Shown here piece after piece: positions 6,855 to 12,037 of a stretch of DNA of 12,037 nucleotides; position 1 is the stretch's first letter; each line of letters opens with the position of its first letter. Both the position numbers and the translations under genes were made by a program. The notes beneath the pieces were generated by a model that saw nothing but the letters and a program-made list of their open reading frames with translations, did not search any database and was not told the origin of the DNA. The DNA lies in NCBI GenBank assembly GCA_944371685.1, contig CALVXV010000026.1, positions 1 to 12,037 of the forward strand, written 5' to 3'. Source of the stretch: an uncultured Bacilli bacterium. Its GTDB lineage: Bacteria > Bacillota_I > Bacilli_A > RF39 > UBA660.

Positions 6855-7022
6855 ATGAAAGCAGACGAAAAAAAAGTAGGAGAAGGAGTAAAATTCGAAA
6901 GAATTAGAAGAATTACCGGTTATTTAGTAGGAACAACCGACAGATTCAATAATGCTAAAAGAGCTGAAGAACACGATCGTGTAAAACATAGTACTACTGG
7001 TCTTGCAAAGGCCACAAAATAA
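6855..7022 (+). CDS. Stand-alone glycyl radical domain of class III ribonucleotide reductase
   Basis: This 55-residue protein matches the extreme C terminus of NrdD: FERIRRITGYLVG followed by DRFNNAKRAEEHDRVKH. In class III reductases the Gly of R-x-x-G-Y-L (here Gly22) holds the stable radical made by NrdG, which then oxidises the active-site cysteine. The following Asn-x-x-Lys-Arg and Arg-Val-x-His positions align with the end of E. coli NrdD. The neighbouring 766-residue NrdD lacks this loop, so I infer that the two proteins assemble into one enzyme. The gene lies 12 bases after nrdD, in the same frame, with a perfect Shine-Dalgarno site, and its stop overlaps the nrdG start (TAATG, 7020-7024). 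A charged leader and a polar tail (STTGLAKATK) flank the domain. Confidence 0.88.
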   Translation: MKADEKKVGEGVKFERIRRITGYLVGTTDRFNNAKRAEEHDRVKHSTTGLAKATK

Positions 7023-7573
7023 TGCAAATTCGTTTAGCCAGTGACTTACAACCTGATAGTATAGTCGATGGCCCAGGAATTAGAACCGTCATTTGGACTC
7101 AGGGGTGCAGTCATAACTGTCAAGGATGTCAAAATCCTACAACCCATGATTTTAAAGGCGGCTTTTCTGTCACTATAGACGAAATTAATAAAGAGTTAGA
7201 TTCTCTTTTAGGTCAGCAAGGAATTACCTTCTCAGGTGGAGATCCCATGTTTCAACCCAAAGCATGTGCCCAAATAGCTAAACATGCCAAAGAAAAAGGT
7301 TTAAATATTTGGTGTTATACCGGCTTTACCTACGAAGAAGTATTAAAAAGTAAAGATATGTCTAACTTTTTAAAATATATTGATGTCTTAGTTGATGGTA
7401 AATTCGAACTCGACCAGTTTAGTTTAAATCTTGACTTTAGAGGCTCTAGGAACCAAAGAATTATTGATGTAAAAAAAAGCCTCAAAGAAAATAAAGTAGT
7501 TTTGCTTGAACAATATATGAAAGAACGTACTCATAAAATCGAAGTACCTCGTAAAAAACATGTATATATATAA
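7022..7573 (+). CDS. nrdG: Anaerobic ribonucleotide reductase activating enzyme (radical SAM)
   Basis: NrdG uses a [4Fe-4S] cluster and S-adenosylmethionine to place the radical on the glycine of the class III reductase. The 183-residue protein has the activase signature CSHNCQGC, with cluster ligands Cys29, Cys33 and Cys36, preceded by VDGPGIRTVIWTQG. The SAM-binding GGDP motif is at 72-75 and the YTGFTYEE and DVLVDGKFE segments typical of NrdG follow. The start ATG overlaps the stop of the glycyl-radical gene, so translation is probably coupled. Its presence next to the detached radical domain supports that domain as its substrate. No expected residue is missing. Confidence 0.95.
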   Translation: MQIRLASDLQPDSIVDGPGIRTVIWTQGCSHNCQGCQNPTTHDFKGGFSVTIDEINKELDSLLGQQGITFSGGDPMFQPKACAQIAKHAKEKGLNIWCYTGFTYEEVLKSKDMSNFLKYIDVLVDGKFELDQFSLNLDFRGSRNQRIIDVKKSLKENKVVLLEQYMKERTHKIEVPRKKHVYI

Positions 7574-7581
7574 GGAGAAAT

Positions 7582-8184
7582 ATGAATAAAGAAGGATTAA
7601 AAAAGATAAGTTATGGCGTTTATATTGTAAACACTGTAAATAGTGGTTGCGTAGTTAATACTCTAACTCAAGTGACAAATGATAAAATAACAGTTACCAT
7701 AAATAAAGATAATTATACTAATAAAATGTTGAAAGAATATAAAAAATTTAATGTAACTGTATTAACTAAAAATACTGACATGACAGTTATTCAAACCTTT
7801 GGTTTTACCTCTAGTAAAGATAATGACAAATATGCAAATTTTAAAACTGAAGCAGATAGTAATAACATTCCATATATTAAAGAAGATATGGCCGCACTCA
7901 TTGAAGCAGAAGTAACCGATATAATTGATGTTGACACCCATACCATATTTATAGCTAAAATATTAAATACAAAAAAACTATCTAATAATGAAGTAATGAC
8001 ATATGATTATTACCACAAAGTCAAAAATGGTGTGACTCCACCGAAAGCTCCAACTTATGAAAAGCCAAAAAAAGGCTATAGATGCAAAATTTGTGGTTAT
8101 GTCTATGAAGGTGAAGAATTACCAAAAGATTTTGTTTGCCCAATTTGTGGTGCTCCTGCCAGTGCCTTTGAGAAAATAGATTAA
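7582..8184 (+). CDS. Flavin reductase-like / rubredoxin fusion (high-molecular-weight rubredoxin type)
   Basis: A 200-residue redox protein. Residues about 1-148 form a flavin reductase-like, FMN-binding split-barrel domain (YGVYIVNTVNSG, then VVNTLTQVT); a Pro/Lys linker (about 150-165) leads to a C-terminal rubredoxin with CKICGY (Cys168, Cys171) and CPICG (Cys186, Cys189). The two Cys pairs are only 14 residues apart, as in rubrerythrin-type rubredoxins and not the longer classical form. This domain order matches the high-molecular-weight rubredoxins of acetogens, which pass electrons to flavodiiron proteins. AAGGAG overlaps the nrdG stop eight bases upstream, so it is the last gene of the reductase operon. 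A role in oxygen defence or as electron donor to the reductase system is inference. Confidence 0.88.
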   Translation: MNKEGLKKISYGVYIVNTVNSGCVVNTLTQVTNDKITVTINKDNYTNKMLKEYKKFNVTVLTKNTDMTVIQTFGFTSSKDNDKYANFKTEADSNNIPYIKEDMAALIEAEVTDIIDVDTHTIFIAKILNTKKLSNNEVMTYDYYHKVKNGVTPPKAPTYEKPKKGYRCKICGYVYEGEELPKDFVCPICGAPASAFEKID

Positions 8185-8199
8185 ACTATTTTCTTTTTT
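8171..8199 (+). terminator. Intrinsic terminator of the reductase operon, stop codon in loop
   Basis: A nine-base-pair stem AGAAAATAG/CTATTTTCT (8171-8179 with 8186-8194) has a six-base loop that contains the TAA stop (8182-8184). A T run reaches 8199. Confidence 0.9.
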
Positions 8200-8200
8200 A

Positions 8201-8229
8201 TTGACAATTTATTTCACCTTTGATATTCT
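8201..8229 (+). promoter_or_regulatory. Sigma-A type promoter of the LppM-like lipoprotein gene
   Basis: A perfect TTGACA (8201-8206), a 17-base spacer and TATTCT (8224-8229) with an extended TGA just before it (8221-8223). It begins directly after the preceding terminator's T run. Confidence 0.8.
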
Positions 8230-8251
8230 AAAAGAGAAGGTAGGGGAGAAA

Positions 8252-9478
8252 ATGAAAAAAAGTTGTAAGTTTTTATGTTTTATGTTAATTGTTTTCATGA
8301 TGACGGGATGTATGAAATTTCAAACGGATATGAAAATAAATAAAGACAAAAGTATGGATTTTACATTGACATATGCCATTGCCAATAGTTTAGTAGAACA
8401 GGCAAAGCAGGCAGCAACATCTAATAATGAAAACTTAGATAATGAAAGTTTAAAAGAATTAGAAAAGCAAGGATTTAAAACTGAAGAATATTCTGACAGT
8501 TCAATGACCGGCATTAAACTATCTAAAACATTTAACAACATTGATGATATTAGTAGTGAAAAAGAAGTGGATTTTGACTTAGAAGCTATAATGAATGGCT
8601 CAGAGCAAACTGATATGTTTACTATTAAAAAAGGATTTTTTAAAAACACTTATACTTTGAAAATAAAAAATAACACATCAGAAGAAGTTGAAAGTGATAT
8701 AACCAATAACAATTTAACATCTGATAATCAAATTGACTTTTCATCCGATATGGATTTATCTATGCTTTCATCTTCTATGGACATGACATTTAATATTAAT
8801 TTACCTTATAAGGCTATAAGTAGTAATGCTACATCTACTGAAAATGATGGTAAAAATTTAAAATGGAATTTATTAGATACAAATATTCAAAATATAACGG
8901 CAAAATTCGAATTATATAATATGAATAACATTTATTTAACTATTGGTATTGTGATTGTCCTTATAATAATTGTTATTATAATAATAAAAAGAAAGCCCAA
9001 AGCACCAGTAGGCACCCCAATTACAGTAAATGATAAACCAGTAAATAATATTACCCAAAATCCAGAACCTGTCGCACCTATCATAAATAAAACACCTAAT
9101 CAAACGGTTGCTGAAATGAATAATGGTCAAACATTAAATACTAACATTAACTCACAACCAGTAAATACTGTAAGTGTAAATCCAAAAGAAAATATAAATA
9201 ATAATATAAAACCAGTAGAAAATAATGAAACAGTAAACAATATAAATCCAACACCAGATAATCCATCAAATGTCAATCAAAATAATGCCTATGCAGTAGA
9301 AACTTTAGATGTTGATACATTAATTCCAACTCCAAATCAACAAGTAATATCAACACCAGCAGTACCACCCATGCAAGAGTCTGAAGTAGAAACATTGGAT
9401 ATTAATTCAGAATCACAAACACCGATGCAACCTTCGACAAATAATACATTCCTAGATGAAAAAAATAACATAAGCTAA
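8252..9478 (+). CDS. LppM-like lipoprotein with second membrane anchor and Asn/Pro-rich tail
   Basis: The 408-residue protein starts with a lipoprotein signal ending in MTGC (Cys20). Residues about 21-222 look like the LppM-type beta-rich domain: after the lipid Cys comes CMKFQTDMKINKDKSMDF, the pattern of a hydrophilic strand pair seen in LppM-like lipoproteins. A strongly hydrophobic helix follows (228-246) with KRKPK after it, so by the positive-inside rule the last 162 residues should be cytoplasmic. That tail is rich in Asn, Pro, Thr and Val and carries VETLD twice (349-353 and 379-383). I placed the start at ATG 8252, after GGGGAG, where the signal peptide begins; an upstream in-frame TTG at 8201 is the -35 box. 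The family assignment is from pattern memory, and function is unknown. Confidence 0.8.
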   Translation: MKKSCKFLCFMLIVFMMTGCMKFQTDMKINKDKSMDFTLTYAIANSLVEQAKQAATSNNENLDNESLKELEKQGFKTEEYSDSSMTGIKLSKTFNNIDDISSEKEVDFDLEAIMNGSEQTDMFTIKKGFFKNTYTLKIKNNTSEEVESDITNNNLTSDNQIDFSSDMDLSMLSSSMDMTFNINLPYKAISSNATSTENDGKNLKWNLLDTNIQNITAKFELYNMNNIYLTIGIVIVLIIIVIIIIKRKPKAPVGTPITVNDKPVNNITQNPEPVAPIINKTPNQTVAEMNNGQTLNTNINSQPVNTVSVNPKENINNNIKPVENNETVNNINPTPDNPSNVNQNNAYAVETLDVDTLIPTPNQQVISTPAVPPMQESEVETLDINSESQTPMQPSTNNTFLDEKNNIS

Positions 9479-9483
9479 AAATG

Positions 9484-9508
9484 AAAGAGTCTATTATAGA
9501 CTTTTTTT
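9484..9508 (+). terminator. Intrinsic terminator of the LppM-like gene
   Basis: AGTCTA (9488-9493) pairs with TAGACT (9497-9502) around a three-base loop; flanking A and T runs lengthen the stem to about ten pairs. The T run ends at 9508. Confidence 0.88.
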
Positions 9509-9570
9509 CTTCTATATATTTGAAAAATTGAGTAGTTGTGTTAAAATTATAGTATACGAGGGGTGATGAC

Positions 9571-10893
9571 ATGAAAAGAGAAACCTATGTGGACAAAGAA
9601 GGAAATACAGTTGACAGAGGGTTAGAAAATAAAAGACCTTTATTAAATTTTTTCTTTGTTATTGGAACAATCCTACCACTTGTAATTATTGTATTTATTA
9701 TAATAGCTGTTATTAAAAACAATGGTTGTTTAACAATATACAATTCCTTAAAAACAGCTAGTCTAAACTATGCAAAAGATGAAGGAACCGTTCCAAGCTT
9801 AGAAGGAGAAAGCGTAACAATTCAATTAAATGATATGTATGATGACGGTTATATAAGCAGTACTAAAACTGATAATAAAAAGTGTTCAGGCAGTGTTAAA
9901 ATAACTAAATATAAAGATGACTATGTTTATACAATTGATGCTAGAAATTGTGGCCAATGTTCAGTAAATTTAAAATATGGTTCTTGGAGTGGCGAACAAT
10001 CCGCATACCCATCTGGGAAAGCAATTGTTGATGTAATACCTTATTATAACTATTACGACCGTGAAGTCAGCACCACTAAATGGTCGGATTACTTTGATGA
10101 TGATGAATTACAAGATGAAATATCAGAATATGGTATTAAATTACCAATGGATATGGAAAAAATTCCAGAAGTTCCAACTGAAGCAAATGTGATTAATATT
10201 GAAAGTGATAGTACATATTACTATCGTTATCGTGATCGTACTTGGAAATGGTATGATATTGAAGGAGATTATTCTGAATTCTCATCAGAGCAACCAGCAG
10301 GATATGCTAATAAAGATGAAAATAGTTCCAGATATACTGAATGGACAGAATATTCATTAAATTACCCAGCAGAAAAAGACTATCGTACAATCGAACAAAC
10401 AACAGGATATAAATTTTATTATTTAAATGATAAGGGTGAAAAAATTTATTATAATAGTGGTAAATATAGTGCCAGAAGTGATGTTAATACAGATAAATAT
10501 GATAGAACAGAAGATGACACAGCTACATTATATCGCTATCGTGATAAACAATGGCGTTGGTACAATGGCACAAGAAGAAAATATAGTTCTCAATCATCAA
10601 CCGCACCTAAAAATAAACCATATAAAGATAGAGACACCGAAATGTTAGGAAATCCAACATCATGGAAGCCGGAAAGTGATGTCAATGCTTTGAATCAGGA
10701 ATATAGAGTAGAAGAAAGAAAAATAATGACTAGATTCAGAACACAATACGAAATGTTATCATTGAAAGTTCTAAAAAATCCTTTAACTCGTAATAAATTT
10801 GAAGAAGAAGTAAGAATGTCTATCCCAGAATTTGCTTCAAATGAAAACTACAAATTAGAAGTAACTTATAAGTTTAAATATCGAAAAAGCTAA
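9571..10893 (+). CDS. Membrane-anchored surface protein with YRYRD/WxWY repeats
   Basis: A 440-residue protein, probably N-in with one membrane helix (about 24-49) and an extracellular remainder. Residues about 52-135 resemble a domain common in surface proteins of gut Firmicutes: a helix with NYAKDEG, then LNDMYDDGYIS and Cys-bearing strands (Cys105, Cys127, Cys130; Cys53 borders the membrane). Aromatic, charged repeats follow: YYYRYRDRTWKWY (216-228) and LYRYRDKQWRWY (320-331), about 103 residues apart, each followed by a Ser/Pro/Asp-rich stretch and a W (W258, W365). A degenerate related segment lies at 377-393. Start ATG follows GAGGGG (9558-9563). A weak promoter, TTGAAA (9520-9525) and TAAAAT (9542-9547), precedes it. 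No sortase motif or enzyme motif is seen. A structural or adhesive role is a guess. Confidence 0.8.
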   Translation: MKRETYVDKEGNTVDRGLENKRPLLNFFFVIGTILPLVIIVFIIIAVIKNNGCLTIYNSLKTASLNYAKDEGTVPSLEGESVTIQLNDMYDDGYISSTKTDNKKCSGSVKITKYKDDYVYTIDARNCGQCSVNLKYGSWSGEQSAYPSGKAIVDVIPYYNYYDREVSTTKWSDYFDDDELQDEISEYGIKLPMDMEKIPEVPTEANVINIESDSTYYYRYRDRTWKWYDIEGDYSEFSSEQPAGYANKDENSSRYTEWTEYSLNYPAEKDYRTIEQTTGYKFYYLNDKGEKIYYNSGKYSARSDVNTDKYDRTEDDTATLYRYRDKQWRWYNGTRRKYSSQSSTAPKNKPYKDRDTEMLGNPTSWKPESDVNALNQEYRVEERKIMTRFRTQYEMLSLKVLKNPLTRNKFEEEVRMSIPEFASNENYKLEVTYKFKYRKS

Positions 10894-10922
10894 AACTCTA
10901 ATAAAAAGTTCTAGCTTTTTTT
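10884..10922 (+). terminator. Intrinsic terminator after the YRYRD-repeat gene
   Basis: AAAAAGCTA (10884-10892) pairs with TAGCTTTTT (10912-10920), and an inner AACT/AGTT pair (10894-10897 with 10907-10910) extends the hairpin. A T run reaches 10922. The TAA stop (10891-10893) is partly in the left arm. Confidence 0.75.
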
Positions 10923-10925
10923 GAA

Positions 10926-10931
10926 TATAAT
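10926..10931 (+). promoter_or_regulatory. -10 box of a possible leaderless yunB transcript
   Basis: A perfect TATAAT ends five bases before the yunB ATG, so transcription would start on or next to the initiation codon. No convincing -35 lies at the right distance and no ribosome binding site is present. The motif could also be chance in such AT-rich DNA. Confidence 0.4.
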
Positions 10932-10936
10932 TTAAT

Positions 10937-11695
10937 ATGAATAGAATTAAATTAAAAAGACAATTTAAAATAAGAATAAAGACAATCAACTTAATTACTC
11001 TTTTTATTATCATATTTGTTATTGGAATCTACTTACTTTTTAGCTATATTAAAGGACGTATAATGCCTACCATTTTTAAATACGGCAGTCTTGAAGCAAA
11101 AAAATTCTCCAGCATAATCATAAATGATGCCATTGATAAATATATAACCAATCAAATAGATATGGATAATCTATTTCTTATAACTAATGATAGTAGTGGT
11201 GAAATAAAATCAATTGACTTTAATACATCTTTAATAAATAAATATCTAACAAATGCTACCAAAAGTATTCAAAAAAACTTAAAATATATTGAAAATGGTG
11301 ACATTCAAAAAGTTGAATATAAAGCCAATCTCTTAGATACCTATGATGAAAAAGCTTTAAAAAACGGTGTAATTTATTATCTAAATAGTGGTTTTATTTT
11401 TAATAATCCTATATTTGCTAATTTCGGTAGCCAAATACCAATTAAAATAGCTTTAACTGGAGAAGTAGTAAGTAATATATCAACAGAACTTACCAATTAT
11501 GGTATTAATAATGCTCTTATAAAAGTCTATGTAAATATCACCATAACCGAGCAAGTCATTCTTCCTTATTTTGAAAAACAAATTGAATTAAATACTAAAG
11601 TTCCAGTTGCCCTAAAATTAGTAAACGGTAGTGTTCCAAATTACTATGGTAACTTAAACACCACCACACCATCTTTAACTCTTCCGAATGAGTAA
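10937..11695 (+). CDS. yunB: Sporulation protein YunB
   Basis: YunB is made under sigma-E control in the B. subtilis mother cell and is needed for efficient spore formation; its exact activity is not known. The 252-residue protein has a short basic N terminus, one membrane helix (about 18-38) and a conserved beta-rich domain. Family-typical segments are INDAIDKYI, GEIKSIDFNTSLIN, FGSQIPIKIALTGEV, LTNYGINNALIKVYV and a closing PVALKLVNGSVPNYY. ATG 10937 keeps the membrane helix found in relatives, though no ribosome binding site precedes it. ATG 11063 has AAAGGA six bases upstream but would remove the helix. The presence of yunB suggests a spore former or a recent descendant of one. Confidence 0.88.
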   Translation: MNRIKLKRQFKIRIKTINLITLFIIIFVIGIYLLFSYIKGRIMPTIFKYGSLEAKKFSSIIINDAIDKYITNQIDMDNLFLITNDSSGEIKSIDFNTSLINKYLTNATKSIQKNLKYIENGDIQKVEYKANLLDTYDEKALKNGVIYYLNSGFIFNNPIFANFGSQIPIKIALTGEVVSNISTELTNYGINNALIKVYVNITITEQVILPYFEKQIELNTKVPVALKLVNGSVPNYYGNLNTTTPSLTLPNE

Positions 11696-11699
11696 ATTA

Positions 11700-11708
11700 T
11701 GTTATAAT
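11700..11708 (+). promoter_or_regulatory. Extended -10 promoter of yutD
   Basis: TGTTATAAT is a perfect extended -10 element (TGn plus TATAAT) five bases after the yunB stop. The -35 position shows no good match, which extended -10 promoters tolerate. yutD may thus be transcribed alone as well as with yunB. Confidence 0.6.
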
Positions 11709-11726
11709 GTATATGGTGATTAAAAT

Positions 11727-12008
11727 ATGAAAATATATAAAATAGAAAATAATGAATATGAACTAATTAAAGATTATAAACATGCTTTCGATTATGATGC
11801 CATAAAAGAGAGTTACACTGAATATTTTGATGATTATGATTACATATTAGGAGACTGGTCATATGGAAAACTACGTTTAAAAGGCTTTTGCAATAAAAAC
11901 AATCCTAAATTTAAACCCTTAAACGATATTGATACAGCCGAAGAATACATAAAAACAAATGGTGCTTATGATTGTAAGTATTTCATACTAAAAAAGATAT
12001 ACAAATAA
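11727..12008 (+). CDS. yutD: YutD family protein (DUF1027)
   Basis: A 93-residue cytosolic protein of the conserved Firmicutes YutD family, whose role is not established. The hallmark is DYDYILGDWSYGKLRLKGF (36-54), followed by the short NNP turn and a C-terminal CKYFILKK strand matching the C-x-YFVL-x-K end of B. subtilis YutD. The start follows a weak GGTGAT (11715-11720), and the length agrees with the family. In B. subtilis yutD lies a few genes from yunB, so the pairing here is conserved synteny that supports both assignments. Confidence 0.9.
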   Translation: MKIYKIENNEYELIKDYKHAFDYDAIKESYTEYFDDYDYILGDWSYGKLRLKGFCNKNNPKFKPLNDIDTAEEYIKTNGAYDCKYFILKKIYK

Positions 12009-12022
12009 TTTGTATATTTTTT
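11998..12022 (+). terminator. Intrinsic terminator of yutD, stop codon as the loop
   Basis: TATACAAA (11998-12005) pairs with TTTGTATA (12009-12016), and the three-base loop is exactly the TAA stop codon. A T run follows to 12022. Confidence 0.88.
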
Positions 12023-12037
12023 CCATATAAATTACCT

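Noticed and set aside
10427..10648. 73-codon plus-strand frame inside the YRYRD-repeat gene
   Set aside because: Lies fully within a longer gene in another frame, with no ribosome binding site and no plausible product.

Overview
The window is a strongly AT-rich stretch of a Gram-positive, Firmicutes-type (Bacillota) chromosome. Supporting signs are GreA, RNase Y, YunB and YutD, perfect AGGAGG-like ribosome binding sites, and consensus sigma-A promoters with 17-base spacers. TGA is used as a stop (2904-2906) and Trp is encoded by TGG, so the code is the standard bacterial one, not the Mycoplasma one. A class III (oxygen-sensitive) ribonucleotide reductase with its activase, plus a flavin/rubredoxin protein, suggests an anaerobe. 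A gut Bacilli or Erysipelotrichia-like lineage is my inference; nothing here fixes the species. I see no transposase, phage gene, CRISPR array, tRNA or rRNA.

Layout. 1-582: greA with promoter and terminator. 739-2369: rny (RNase Y) with its own promoter and terminator. 2371-2523: an AT-rich gap holding two copies of an imperfect 43-base repeat. 2524-4121, minus strand: a two-gene operon of a PdaC-like polysaccharide-deacetylase lipoprotein and a small three-helix membrane protein, joined by an ATGA overlap. 4122-4541: a divergent intergenic region with a very A-rich core between two identical 14-base direct repeats, then the nrdD promoter. 4542-8199: an operon of nrdD, a 55-residue gene, nrdG and a flavin-reductase/rubredoxin fusion. 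8201-9508: an LppM-like lipoprotein with a second membrane anchor and a long Asn/Pro-rich tail. 9571-10922: a membrane-anchored surface protein with YRYRD/WxWY repeats. 10926-12022: yunB (sporulation) and yutD, which are also close together in Bacillus subtilis.

The main point of interest is the reductase operon. The 766-residue NrdD ends just after its zinc-binding cysteines and lacks the C-terminal glycyl radical loop (RxxGYL) that class III reductases need for catalysis. That loop, with the rest of the C-terminal domain, is encoded by a separate 55-codon gene placed between nrdD and nrdG. The small gene has its own perfect Shine-Dalgarno sequence lying on the nrdD stop codon, and its stop overlaps the nrdG start (TAATG). 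It looks like a class III reductase with a detached glycyl radical subunit, comparable in principle to YfiD/GrcA for pyruvate formate-lyase. An 11-codon segment occurs in both the end of nrdD and the start of the small gene, and both lie in the same frame with a single TAG between them, which hints at how the split arose.

A second pattern is that several intrinsic terminators are built around stop codons. For rny, the rubredoxin fusion and yutD the TAA sits in the hairpin loop, so the last codons of the gene form the left arm of the stem.
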